Shown here: in pieces, positions 33,181 through 41,735 of the stretch
Position numbering within the stretch: the first letter of the stretch is position 1
Layout of the letters: each line of letters begins with the position of its first letter
Source: Stenotrophomonas tumulicola
Lineage (GTDB): Bacteria; Pseudomonadota; Gammaproteobacteria; Xanthomonadales; Xanthomonadaceae
Length of the DNA: 64,000 nt
NCBI RefSeq assembly: GCF_014117215.1
Contig: NZ_JACGXS010000002.1
Location: 248,001-312,000, forward strand
Direction of reading: 5' to 3'
The notes under the pieces: generated by a model
What the model was told of the DNA's origin: nothing
The model's input: only the letters and a program-made list of their open reading frames with translations
Database searches by the model: none
Program-made: the position numbers and the translations under genes

Positions 33181-33704
33181 GGGGAATCCACGGGGGAAGG
33201 GCAGCGGCACAAGGCACCAGGTCCCCTGACGATGGGGGTCTGCGCAGGCGTAATCCAGCACTGTGCGGCGGGCGGGTGCAGGATGCTGCATGTCATCCAT
33301 GGAGGGATGCACAGGGCGGGCCGCGCTGGAAGTGGGACGAATACACGCCGTTCTGTCCGCGTCTCGGCAGCGGACGATCAAGCTTGAGCATGGGCTGCCG
33401 CCGATATTCAGCAGCGGTTTCAGCTGCGGTGCCATTCTCTGGATTGTTGGCGGGTTCCCACGACGTACTGTCCTATCGGTACCGGTAGTGACCGGGGGGC
33501 ACAGTCGTAGAATCGAGCCGACAGGGGGTGTGGTTGAACCGTTGAACCCACCTCGCTTGCGTTGCAGCACCTTGTCTGCCCGGCGGCGAATTGCCTGGTG
33601 CGACAACGTGCGCCAGACGTGCGCTGAAGGGTCTGTTCCTGGGGAGGGGGCGTATCGGCAGAGCACATTTTCTTACTTTGAGTGACCTGCAACAGGAAAC
33701 AAGA
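33181..33704. other. 524-base intergenic region
   Basis: Between the divergent OYE and CBS genes. A TAGAAT box at 33508-33513 (context CGTAGAATCG) could serve the CBS gene with a leader of about 190 bases; a direct repeat TTGAACCGTTGAACC lies at 33533-33547. Open frames crossing it lack ribosome sites and similarity. No RNA gene recognised. Confidence 0.5.
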
Positions 33705-34136
33705 ATGAACGTCCGTGAGCTCCTGCAGTCCAAGAAAGAATCGGTCATCACCATCGATAGCGAAGACACGATCGGTGCTGCCGCGCACAAGATGAGCGCA
33801 AACAGGATCGCTGCCCTGGTGGTGATGAAAGAGGGTGCCCCGGTTGGCATCATTTCCGAGAAGGACATCGTACGCAGCCTGGCCGATGATGGTCCGCAGG
33901 CGGGGCGCCGGGTAATTTCCAGCGTGCCCTCGACGGGTCTGGAAGGCATCGCGCCGGAGGCGACGCTGAAGCAGGCCATGTCCCTCATGACCTATTCGCG
34001 CCGCCGCCATCTGATGGTCACCGACGGCGCCACGCTGGTCGGCATTCTCAGCCTGGGCGACATCGTGAAGAATCTGCTGGGTGAGCTGGAGCTGGAAAAA
34101 GCGGTGTTGCAGGACATCTACATGGCGGCGCACTGA
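33705..34136 (+). CDS. CBS-domain protein
   Basis: 143 aa consisting of two CBS motifs (about 1-62 and 72-130), with the pattern APVGIISEKDIVRSLA and TLVGILSLGDIVKNLL. Such stand-alone Bateman modules bind adenosyl compounds (AMP, ATP, SAM) and regulate partner proteins. Start from AGGAAACAAGA-ATG with good spacing. Followed by a hairpin terminator (34159-34181 and T-rich tail). Partner unknown. Confidence 0.88.
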   Translation: MNVRELLQSKKESVITIDSEDTIGAAAHKMSANRIAALVVMKEGAPVGIISEKDIVRSLADDGPQAGRRVISSVPSTGLEGIAPEATLKQAMSLMTYSRRRHLMVTDGATLVGILSLGDIVKNLLGELELEKAVLQDIYMAAH

Positions 34137-34158
34137 CGCCGGCACATCGCGATGGGAG

Positions 34159-34188
34159 GAAGCCGGGCAGTGCCAGGCTTCTTCGTTT
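34159..34188 (+). terminator. Terminator after CBS gene
   Basis: Stem GAAGCC...GGCTTC with an inner GGCA/TGCC pairing, then TTCGTTT. 22 bases past the stop codon. Confidence 0.6.
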
Positions 34189-34204
34189 CAGGGCGTTACG
34201 CAGT

Positions 34205-34639
34205 TCAGAACGTCACCTTGACCGAATCGGCGCTGTACATTGCCTCGCCGTGGTACACAACTTCGATGTTGTTGCCATCGGGGTCCAGGACGAACGCAGC
34301 GTAATACCCCGGGTGATAGGGCCGTTCGCCAGGCGCGCCGTTGTCCTTGCCGCCTGCAGCGAGCGCGGCCTCATGGAACGCATCTACCGTGGCCCGGTCC
34401 CGCGACTGGAAGGCAAGATGATGGCGGCCGGTCAGCCTGCCGGCAGCCGCCTCGCTGTCCGCGCTGGAGATGAACAGCTCATCGGCCCAGAAGTAATTGT
34501 CACCTTCGCCGGCGATGGGGATGCCGATCGTATCGAACACGGCCTGGTAGAAACGTCGGCTGGCCGGAAGATCCCGCACGATCAGCTGGATGTGGTCGAT
34601 CAAGCGCCCGCGATGCAGCTCGTTGGTTTCCATGCTCAC
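34205..34639 (-). CDS. VOC/glyoxalase-family protein
   Basis: About 144 aa, one vicinal-oxygen-chelate domain: IDHIQLIVRDLPASRRFYQAVF at the start, HHLAFQSRDR in the middle and YYAAFVLDPDGNNIEVVYH at the end, with His/Glu residues placed to hold a metal. Possible starts are GTG 34639 or ATG 34633. Function within the family (glyoxalase, dioxygenase, antibiotic binding) cannot be told. It is separated from the next VOC gene by a long palindrome, so probably not co-transcribed. Confidence 0.85.
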   Translation of the reverse strand: MSMETNELHRGRLIDHIQLIVRDLPASRRFYQAVFDTIGIPIAGEGDNYFWADELFISSADSEAAAGRLTGRHHLAFQSRDRATVDAFHEAALAAGGKDNGAPGERPYHPGYYAAFVLDPDGNNIEVVYHGEAMYSADSVKVTF

Positions 34640-34646
34640 GCTCCAG

Positions 34647-34727
34647 AAAAAAGGGGACGGAGGGGATTAAGTCGCTCTTGGCCCGATTGTGCCAGAAACG
34701 CCTTAATCCCCTCCGTCCCCTTTTTTT
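34647..34727. repeat. Long palindrome, copy 2 (upstream of VOC gene, after gloA)
   Basis: Arms 34647-34671 (AAAAAAGGGGACGGAGGGG then ATTAAG) and 34702-34727, with an imperfect inner part. It ends 1 base from the gloA stop codon and begins 7 bases before the downstream VOC start. It would end gloA transcripts. Confidence 0.85.
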
Positions 34728-34728
34728 G

Positions 34729-35247
34729 TCAGGCGTTGGAGATGATCTCGACCCAGTAGCCGTCCGGGTCCTTGATGAAGGCCAGGTGTTTCATGCGGCC
34801 GTCTTCCAGGCGCTTCTGGTACGGGACCTGGAGTGCGTCGAATCGTTTGCAGGCCGCCTGGATGTCCGGCACCGAGACGCAGATGTGGCCGAAGCCGCGC
34901 GGATCGCTGTTGCCGTCGTGGTAGACCGCCCCGTCCTGGGTTTCGGTGCCGTGGTTGTGGGTCAGCTCCAGTACGCCCGGAATGCCAGCCATCCATAGCC
35001 GACGCTCGGCATCCTCCTCAGGTACCGCGGTGCCGGCCGGCAGCAGGGCGAGGAAATACAGGCTGAACTGGGCCTCGGCGAAATCGCGCTTGTCGATCAA
35101 CTGGTAGCCCAGCACGCGGGTATAGAAATCCAGCGACGCGGTAGCGTCCTTCACCCGCAGCATGGTGTGGTTGAACACGAAGCCGGTGGTTTCGGCCGGG
35201 GGCTGTGCGGCCACGCCGGGGACGGATTGCAGGGAGGCGAGGGTCAT
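34729..35247 (-). CDS. gloA: Lactoylglutathione lyase (glyoxalase I)
   Basis: Isomerises the methylglyoxal-glutathione adduct to lactoylglutathione. 172 aa; metal ligands visible as His in FNHTMLRV, Glu in [10 protein letters not shown], His in GFGHICVSV and Glu in [10 protein letters not shown], and the substrate segment [11 protein letters not shown]. Length and the N-terminal extension fit the nickel-type or plant/eukaryote-like long glyoxalase I. Adjacent upstream divergent gene is the Cds1-like enzyme. Confidence 0.93.
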   Translation of the reverse strand: MTLASLQSVPGVAAQPPAETTGFVFNHTMLRVKDATASLDFYTRVLGYQLIDKRDFAEAQFSLYFLALLPAGTAVPEEDAERRLWMAGIPGVLELTHNHGTETQDGAVYHDGNSDPRGFGHICVSVPDIQAACKRFDALQVPYQKRLEDGRMKHLAFIKDPDGYWVEIISNA

Positions 35248-35323
35248 GGGGACTCCTTATCGAAACGGCCAAGCGTGGCCGAAAGCCCTATTCTACCGGC
35301 GGGCGGATGACGACACGCCAGCG

Positions 35324-35329
35324 TAGAAT
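35324..35329 (+). promoter_or_regulatory. -10 element TAGAAT before the Cds1-like gene
   Basis: TAGAAT in GCGTAGAATGGCCGC, 22 bases before the start codon; same word as before glmU and glmS. Confidence 0.4.
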
Positions 35330-35351
35330 GGCCGCACCGCACCGTTCTACC

Positions 35352-36479
35352 ATGGACAACGAATCCGCCATGTCGCAGCGTGAATGGGTGGCCGCCGCCA
35401 TCCGCAAGATCGAGGCCGATTTCAATCGTTCGGCCGACACCCATCTCATTCCGATGGATCTGCCTGGCTTTCCGGGCATCGACCTGTACTTCAAGGATGA
35501 GTCCAGCCACCCTACCGGCAGCCTGAAGCATCGGCTGGCACGCTCGCTTTTCCTCTACGCGCTGGCCAATGGCTGGCTGCGCGCGGGACGCCCGGTGATC
35601 GAGGCGTCCAGCGGCTCGACAGCCGTGTCCGAAGCCTACTTCGCGCGCCTGCTCGGATTGCCGTTCATTGCGGTGATACCGGCCAGCACCTCACCGGAAA
35701 AGATCGCTGCCATCGAGTTCCACGGCGGGCGCTGTCATCTGGTGCAGCAGGCCTGTGGACTGAATGCCGCCTCTGAACAGCTGGCGCGGGAAACCGGCGG
35801 CCACTTCATGGACCAGTTCACTTATGCCGAACGGGCAACCGACTGGCGGGCAAACAACAATATCGCCGAATCGATCTTCAAGCAGATGGCCGAAGAGCCG
35901 CATCCCATCCCGGAATGGATCGTCTGCAGCCCGGGCACGGGTGGCACGGCGGCCACCTTGGGGCGCTACGTCAGCTATCGCCGGCATGACACCCGCATCC
36001 TCTGCGCGGACCCGGAAATCTCCGTGTTCTTCGATGGTTACCGCGCTGCGGCGGCAGGCGAGCCCTGGCGCGAGCTGACCTGCGAGGGAGGATCGCGGGT
36101 GGAGGGCATCGGCCGTCCGCGCGTGGAATCGAGTTTCATCCCGACCAGCGTGGACGCCATGGTCAAGGTGCCCGACGCGTTGGCCCTTGCCGCCATGCGC
36201 CATGTCAGCCGCAGCCTGGGGCGACGCGTCGGTGGCTCCACCGGAACCAACTTCGTCGGCGTGCTGCAGGCGGCGCACTGGATGCGTGAAGCCGGCCGGG
36301 AGGGCAGCATCGTGACCATCCTGTGCGACAGCGGCGAGCGCTACGCGCACAGCTATTACGACCCGGATTGGTATGCGCATGCAGGCATCGACGTGGAAGG
36401 TGCGGACGCGGTGCTGGCCGGCGTGCTGGAAGGTGGATCCATGCCAGCCCTGCCGGTGTGCAGCCTGGAAGCGCTCTAG
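35352..36479 (+). CDS. PLP-dependent L-cysteine desulfhydrase, Cds1-like
   Basis: 375 aa, fold type II PLP enzyme. The schiff-base Lys59 is in GSLKHRL, the phosphate-binding loop in [13 protein letters not shown] and GTGGT, and the segment [14 protein letters not shown]...DLYFKDES matches the mycobacterial Cds1 cysteine desulfhydrase family, which breaks L-cysteine to H2S, ammonia and pyruvate. Member assignment is from remembered sequence similarity. ATG 35352 is the first in-frame start after the promoter; ATG 35370 is possible. Confidence 0.82.
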   Translation: MDNESAMSQREWVAAAIRKIEADFNRSADTHLIPMDLPGFPGIDLYFKDESSHPTGSLKHRLARSLFLYALANGWLRAGRPVIEASSGSTAVSEAYFARLLGLPFIAVIPASTSPEKIAAIEFHGGRCHLVQQACGLNAASEQLARETGGHFMDQFTYAERATDWRANNNIAESIFKQMAEEPHPIPEWIVCSPGTGGTAATLGRYVSYRRHDTRILCADPEISVFFDGYRAAAAGEPWRELTCEGGSRVEGIGRPRVESSFIPTSVDAMVKVPDALALAAMRHVSRSLGRRVGGSTGTNFVGVLQAAHWMREAGREGSIVTILCDSGERYAHSYYDPDWYAHAGIDVEGADAVLAGVLEGGSMPALPVCSLEAL

Positions 36480-36566
36480 CGCGGCGACCGCCCTTGCCAT
36501 ATGGGCAGGGTGGTGCCATATCGGAGGCGTTGCCACGCTGCGTGGCGCCCCTGCACTGGAGCCTTC

Positions 36567-38597
36567 ATGACCCCCGCCAATCCGCTGCTCGATTTCTCTG
36601 GCCTTCCCCGTTTCGACCAGATACGGCCTGAACATATCGGTCCCGCGCTGGACGTCCTGCTGGCCGACGCGGAAGCCGCCGTCGCCGCTGCCGAGCGCGT
36701 GCAGCCGGTGACGTGGGAATCCTTCGTCGTGCCGCTGGATGACGCCACCGAACGCCTGTGGCGCGCGTGGGGCCAGGTCGGCCACCTGCAGGCGGTGGTG
36801 AATACGCCCGAACTGCGCGAAGCCTACAACCAGAACCTGCCACGGGTGACCCGCTTCGGCAGCGCACTGGGCCAGAACCTGGCCCTGTTCCGGCAGTATC
36901 AGGTGCTTGCGTCCGGTCCCGATGCCGGCGGGTTCGATGAACCCCGGCGCAAGGTGCTGGACAACACGCTGCGGGATTTCCGCCTGGGCGGCGCGGAGCT
37001 GGATGGTCCCGATAAAGAGCGCTTCACTGCGATCAAGGAAGAACTGTCCGCGCTGGCGGCGAAGTTCTCGCAGAATGTGCTGGATGCCACGGATGCCTGG
37101 TCACTGTTCGTCGAAGATGAAACCCGCTTGGCGGGCCTACCGCAGGATGTCCGTGACAGCGCCCGCGCTGCAGCGGGCAAGGACGGCAAGCAGGGCTGGA
37201 AACTGACCCTGCAGATGCCCTGCTACCTGCCGGTGCAGACCTATGCCGAAGACCGCGACCTGCGCGAGATCCTGTACCGCGCCAGTGCGCAGCGTGCGTC
37301 GGAATTCGGTGATGAAGCGCTGGACAACAGCGGCAACATCGAGCGCATCCTTGCCCTGCGCGCGGAGCTGGCCACCCTGCTGGGTTTCGGCTCCTATGCC
37401 GACTATTCCATCGCTACCAAGATGGCGCAGGATCCGGCCGAGGTGCTGGCATTCCTGCGTGACCTGGCTGCACGTGCCAAACCCTTCGCAGCGAAGGACC
37501 GTGCCGAGCTCGAACGGTTCGCACGCGATGAACTTCGGTTGGACAGCCTGCAGGCGTGGGACCTGGCGTTCGCCGCCGACAAGCTGAAACAGGCGCGCTA
37601 CAGTTACTCCGAGCAGGACGTGAAGCAGTATTTCAGCGAGCCGAAGGTCCTGGACGGCCTGTTCGCGGTGATCGAGCAGTTGTACGGACTGAAGGTGCAA
37701 CCAGACACGGCGCCGGCGTGGCATGCCGATGTCCGCTTCTTCCGCCTGGTGGATGCGCACGGTGCGCTGGTCGGCCAGTTCTACCTGGACCTGTATGCGC
37801 GCGAAGGCAAGCGCGGTGGCGCATGGATGGATGATTGCCGCAACCGTCGCCAGCGCGCGGACGGCAGCGTGCAGACCCCGTTGGTCTACCTGGTGTGCAA
37901 TTTCGGTCGTGGCGCCGAAGGCAAGCCTGCTACCTTCAGCCACAACGAAGTGACCACGCTGTTCCACGAGATGGGCCATGGCCTGCATCAGCTGCTGACG
38001 CGGATCGGCGAACTGGGCGTGGCCGGCATCAACGGCGTGGAGTGGGATGCAGTGGAATTGCCCAGCCAGTTCATGGAGAACTTCTGCTGGGAGTGGGATC
38101 ACCTGCAGGCCATGACGGCGAACGTCGACACGGGCGAGCCGCTGCCCCGCGCGCTGTACGACAAGATGCTGGCCGCGCGCAATTTCCACAGTGGCATGGC
38201 CACGGTGCGCCAACTGGAGTTCGGACTGTTCGACATGCTGCTGCACGAACGCACGGACTCCACGCAGGAGCCGGTGCTTGCCGTGCTGGACCGGGTGCGT
38301 GCCGAAGTGGCGGTGAACCATCCGCCGGCATGGAATCGCTTCCCGCACCAGTTCAGCCATATCTTCGCTGGCGGCTACGCGGCGGGATACTACAGCTATA
38401 AATGGGCCGAAGTGCTGAGCGCCGATGCCTATGCGGCGTTCGAAGAGGCGCCGGAGGCACTGGCGGCGACTGGCGCGCGCTTCCGCGACGAGATCATCGG
38501 GCGAGGGGGCAGCCGCAGCGCCGCAGCGAATTTCCAGGCCTTCCGCGGCCGTGCACCGAACATAGACGCGCTGCTGCGCCACTCCGGCATGGCATGA
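36567..38597 (+). CDS. prlC: Oligopeptidase A, M3 family metallopeptidase
   Basis: Cytoplasmic zinc peptidase that degrades short peptides, including released signal peptides. 676 aa; the zinc motif HEMGH with following GLHQLLTR is at about 467-472 and the third ligand Glu lies in EWDAVELPSQFMENF. ATG 36567 gives a start MTPANPLLDFSGLPRFDQI like E. coli PrlC. The stop codon is one base before a long palindrome. Confidence 0.94.
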   Translation: MTPANPLLDFSGLPRFDQIRPEHIGPALDVLLADAEAAVAAAERVQPVTWESFVVPLDDATERLWRAWGQVGHLQAVVNTPELREAYNQNLPRVTRFGSALGQNLALFRQYQVLASGPDAGGFDEPRRKVLDNTLRDFRLGGAELDGPDKERFTAIKEELSALAAKFSQNVLDATDAWSLFVEDETRLAGLPQDVRDSARAAAGKDGKQGWKLTLQMPCYLPVQTYAEDRDLREILYRASAQRASEFGDEALDNSGNIERILALRAELATLLGFGSYADYSIATKMAQDPAEVLAFLRDLAARAKPFAAKDRAELERFARDELRLDSLQAWDLAFAADKLKQARYSYSEQDVKQYFSEPKVLDGLFAVIEQLYGLKVQPDTAPAWHADVRFFRLVDAHGALVGQFYLDLYAREGKRGGAWMDDCRNRRQRADGSVQTPLVYLVCNFGRGAEGKPATFSHNEVTTLFHEMGHGLHQLLTRIGELGVAGINGVEWDAVELPSQFMENFCWEWDHLQAMTANVDTGEPLPRALYDKMLAARNFHSGMATVRQLEFGLFDMLLHERTDSTQEPVLAVLDRVRAEVAVNHPPAWNRFPHQFSHIFAGGYAAGYYSYKWAEVLSADAYAAFEEAPEALAATGARFRDEIIGRGGSRSAAANFQAFRGRAPNIDALLRHSGMA

Positions 38598-38598
38598 G

Positions 38599-38676
38599 AA
38601 AAAGGGGACGGAGGGGATTAAGTCGTTGTCGACACGATCATGTCGACAACGACTTAATCCCCTCCGTCCCCTTTTT
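38599..38676. repeat. Long palindrome, copy 3 (prlC / SDR junction)
   Basis: Perfect 36-base arms (38599-38634, 38641-38676) and a 6-base loop, the longest and cleanest copy. Arms begin AAAAAGGGGACGGAGGGG. The right arm ends on the first base of the SDR stop codon and the left begins one base after the prlC stop, so it closes both convergent genes. Confidence 0.92.
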
Positions 38677-39476
38677 CAGTCGACGTAGATCATCTTGCGG
38701 GTCATGCCGCCGTCGATGATGTGGTCTTGTCCGGTGATGAAGCCGGCCATGTCCGACAGCAGATGGACAGCGAGTGCGCCGATGTCTTCGGGTTGGCCGA
38801 CGCGGCCGGCCGGATGCTGGGCGTGGTCGGCCTTGGTCAGCTTTGGTGTGCGCCGGCGCGAGGGTGCCTGCCAGGCGCCCGTGCTGATCCAGCCCGGGCT
38901 GATGCTGTTCACCCGCACGGCGGGACCGGCGCTGAGTGCCAGTGCATGGGTGAACGCAACCAGCCCACCCTTCGCTGCGGCATAGGCCTCGCTGTGTGGC
39001 TCGGATTGCTGCACGCGGGTGGAGGCGATGTTGAGGATCGCGCCACCGCTTTCAACCAGCGCTGGCAGGGCATGCTTGCTGCACAGGAACGCGCCGTGCA
39101 GCGAGGATAAACGGCGCTGCCATTCGCTCCATTCCATGTCCTGCAGCGGCGTACCATGCGCGCCGGCGATACCGGCATTGTTGACCAGCCCGTCGACGTG
39201 GCCGAAGCGCTTCAGTGCGGCATCGATGAAACCGCGCACGCTGCGCTCGCTGGTGATGTCCAGCTTGCGGAAAGCGGTGTCGCCAGGGCGCTGCCACTCC
39301 GCCAGGCAGGCCTTGCCGGCAGCCACGTCCAGGTCGCCGATCATCACCTGGCCGCCGGCGCCCAGCACTGCCTGTGCGATGCCACGCCCCACGCCATTGG
39401 CGCCGCCGGTAACCAGCACCACCTTGCCGGCCAGGGGGGCGGCAGGCCAGCCGGCGATGGCAGGCACCAGGCTCAC
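38676..39476 (-). CDS. SDR-family oxidoreductase
   Basis: 266-aa short-chain dehydrogenase: cofactor loop TGGANGVGRG at residues 23-32, NNAG, and the catalytic Ser (NIAST) with YAAAK in EAYAAAKGG; C-terminal GQDHIIDGGMTRKM. Probably NAD(P)-dependent; substrate unknown. GTG 39476 was chosen because GGGGAGG precedes it and it overlaps the upstream stop as GTGA, indicating coupling to the DUF1415 gene; an earlier in-frame ATG lies inside that gene. Confidence 0.88.
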   Translation of the reverse strand: MSLVPAIAGWPAAPLAGKVVLVTGGANGVGRGIAQAVLGAGGQVMIGDLDVAAGKACLAEWQRPGDTAFRKLDITSERSVRGFIDAALKRFGHVDGLVNNAGIAGAHGTPLQDMEWSEWQRRLSSLHGAFLCSKHALPALVESGGAILNIASTRVQQSEPHSEAYAAAKGGLVAFTHALALSAGPAVRVNSISPGWISTGAWQAPSRRRTPKLTKADHAQHPAGRVGQPEDIGALAVHLLSDMAGFITGQDHIIDGGMTRKMIYVD

Positions 39477-40063
39477 GACAGGTCCTCCCCGCGGAGGCGA
39501 CGCCACCAGCCCTGCACGCCTATCCGGTCCAGGGTCTGGATGTTGCGGTCCACGATGACATCAGGGGCCGGGAACGCGTCCACCGCCCGGGCCACGCTGT
39601 CTTCGCGCAACAGGTGCAGGGTTGGGTAGGGCGCGCGGTTGGTGTAATTGCTGGCATCGTCGGCCGCCACGCCATCGAACTGGTAATCGGGGTGGAAGCT
39701 GGCGACCTGCAGGATGCCCTGCAGGTCCAGCGCATCGATTGCCGCGTCGGCGTTGTCGAGGAAGTCGTTGTAGTCCAGGAAGTCAGTCAGTACCTGCGGG
39801 TGGATGATCAACGTGGTGTCGATCTCTTCGGCCGGTGCATCGCGCAGCAGTACCAGCTCTTCGGCCAGTTCCTCTACCAGGGCCTCCGGCGTGGTGGCAT
39901 CGCTGAGCACGTAACGCACCTGCTCCTTTACGTAGACGGCCTTGGCGAACGGGCACAGGTTCAGGCCGATGACGATGCGTTCCAGCCACGTGCGGGTAGC
40001 CGCGATGGGGTCTTCGGCCGGGTGGCCTTCGGCAGGGGAAGCGGGATCTGTCATGGCGGGCAC
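39473..40063 (-). CDS. DUF1415 family protein
   Basis: 196 aa, matching the DUF1415 family by its pattern RTWLERIVIGLNLCPFAKAVYVKEQVRYVLSD and the HPDYQFDGVAADDASNYTNRAPYPTLHLLRE segment. Conserved Cys in NLCPFA. No biochemical role is known. Start at 40063 or 40054 (MTDPAS). Translation-coupled to the SDR gene, which hints at a shared pathway. Divergent from the aldehyde dehydrogenase gene with a 183-base gap. Confidence 0.85.
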   Translation of the reverse strand: MPAMTDPASPAEGHPAEDPIAATRTWLERIVIGLNLCPFAKAVYVKEQVRYVLSDATTPEALVEELAEELVLLRDAPAEEIDTTLIIHPQVLTDFLDYNDFLDNADAAIDALDLQGILQVASFHPDYQFDGVAADDASNYTNRAPYPTLHLLREDSVARAVDAFPAPDVIVDRNIQTLDRIGVQGWWRRLRGEDLS

Positions 40064-40246
40064 GGAAGGCTGGCGGGGACGCTAGTGTAGGCCCGGGCGC
40101 CGTGTCGCGCTGTTCACTGTGCAGGAACTGGACACCTGCGAAGCTGGAAATCCATCTCGATTCAAGGCCTTGCAGACATGCTGCCGAAGGCGGATTGGCA
40201 ACGCGCGGCGGCAGGCGTGCAATGCAGGCCTGACACAGGAGGATCC

Positions 40247-41716
40247 ATGACCACGAACAATTCCCCATGGCTGCCGGGTGACCTCTGGTCCGGCACGATC
40301 TTCGACGGTCGCTGGACGGCTGCATCACGCCGCCAGCCGGTCATCGAACCGGCGAGCGGTGAAGCCCTCGGTGACATCGGTCTGGCCGATCCGTCGCAGG
40401 TCGCGGCATCCGCTGAAAACGCGGCGACCGCGCAGCGCGAGTGGGCAGCCGTCCCCTATGAGCAGCGTGCCCAGGTGCTGCGCCAGGCCGCGCGCATCGC
40501 CGAAGAGAATGTAGAGGCGATCATCGACTGGCTGGTGCGCGAAAGCGGCTCCACCCGGCTCAAGGCTGGCTTTGAGGCCAAGGTCACCATCAAGGCGCTG
40601 CACGAAGCAGCGGCGTTGCCCGCGCGCAGCATTGGCGAGATCCTGCCCTCCGAACCGGGGCGCCTGAACCTGGCACGGCGTCGGCCGCTGGGCGTTGTCG
40701 GGGTCATCTCTCCGTTCAACTTTCCGTTGTACCTGGCGATGCGCGCAGTGGCGCCTGCCATTGCGCTCGGCAACGCGGTGGTACTCAAGCCGGATCCGCG
40801 CACCGCGGTCTGCGGCGGCGTGGTGATCGCGCGCCTGTTCGAACAGGCAGGGCTGCCTGCCGGCGTGCTGCACATGCTGCCTGGCGACGGCGCAGCCGGC
40901 GCGGCCCTGACCAGCGACCCGCACGTGGCGATGATCCAGTTCACCGGTTCCACCGCGGCGGGCCGCAAGGTCGGCGAGGCAGCGGGAAGGCACCTGAAGA
41001 AAGTATCGCTGGAGCTGGGTGGCAAGAACTCGCTGATCATCCTTGATGATGCCGACCTGGACCTTGCGATCGCCAACACCGCGTGGGGCGTCTACCTGCA
41101 CCAGGGGCAGATCTGCATGGCCACCGGCCGCGTGCTGGTCCATCGCCGCATCCATGATGCCTTCCTGGAAAAGCTGGTGGCCAAGGCAAGGTCGCTGCAA
41201 GTGGGCGATCCGGCACGCGAAGACGTGGCGCTGGGTCCGCTGATCAACGCCGCACAGCGCGACCACGCCGCGCGCATCGTCGCCGAAGCAGTCAAGGCCG
41301 GTGCCACGCTGGAAACCGGTGGCGGCTACAAGGATCTGTTCTTCGAGCCCACCGTGCTGGCCAACGTCGGCGCCGGCAACCCTGCATTCAACGAAGAGAT
41401 CTTTGCGCCGGTGGCGGTGGTGGTGCCGTTCGATGACGATGACCAGGCGGTGCAGCTGGCCAATGACAGCGAGTACGGCCTGTCGATGGGCATCGTGTCC
41501 AGCAATGTCGGCCGCGCGCTGAAGCTGGGCGAGCGCCTGCGCACCGGCCTGCTGCATATCAACGACCAGACCGTGAACGACGAAGTCATCAATCCGTTCG
41601 GTGGCGTCGGCGCGTCCGGGAACGGGACCAGCATTGGTGGCCCGTCGAACGTGGAAGAGTTCACCCAGTGGCAGTGGCTGACAGTCAAGGGCGAAGCCCC
41701 GGCCTACCCGATCTGA
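40247..41716 (+). CDS. Aromatic (benzaldehyde-type) aldehyde dehydrogenase
   Basis: 489-aa NAD(P)-dependent ALDH with LELGGKN (Glu about 256) and catalytic Cys290 in QGQICMATGR. Sequence style and the neighbouring aryl-alcohol dehydrogenase suggest oxidation of aromatic aldehydes such as benzaldehyde. AGGAGG precedes ATG 40247 by 6 bases. First gene of the cluster ALDH - ADH - regulator. Confidence 0.88.
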   Translation: MTTNNSPWLPGDLWSGTIFDGRWTAASRRQPVIEPASGEALGDIGLADPSQVAASAENAATAQREWAAVPYEQRAQVLRQAARIAEENVEAIIDWLVRESGSTRLKAGFEAKVTIKALHEAAALPARSIGEILPSEPGRLNLARRRPLGVVGVISPFNFPLYLAMRAVAPAIALGNAVVLKPDPRTAVCGGVVIARLFEQAGLPAGVLHMLPGDGAAGAALTSDPHVAMIQFTGSTAAGRKVGEAAGRHLKKVSLELGGKNSLIILDDADLDLAIANTAWGVYLHQGQICMATGRVLVHRRIHDAFLEKLVAKARSLQVGDPAREDVALGPLINAAQRDHAARIVAEAVKAGATLETGGGYKDLFFEPTVLANVGAGNPAFNEEIFAPVAVVVPFDDDDQAVQLANDSEYGLSMGIVSSNVGRALKLGERLRTGLLHINDQTVNDEVINPFGGVGASGNGTSIGGPSNVEEFTQWQWLTVKGEAPAYPI

Positions 41717-41735
41717 CTGCACGGAGACCTTACAG

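Noticed and set aside
33181..33704. tRNA or small gene in the 524-base gap
   Set aside because: No cloverleaf pattern or CCA/T-loop motif, and the open frames lack ribosome sites and similarity.
40085..40140. Imperfect inverted repeat TGTTCA...TGGACA between DUF1415 and ALDH genes as operator
   Set aside because: One mismatch in six-base arms is expected by chance in this much sequence; no further copy nearby.
40190..40215. Sigma-54-like TGGCAACGCG sequence before the aldehyde dehydrogenase gene
   Set aside because: The GG to GC spacing is one base short and the neighbouring regulator lacks the AAA+ domain needed for sigma-54 activation.
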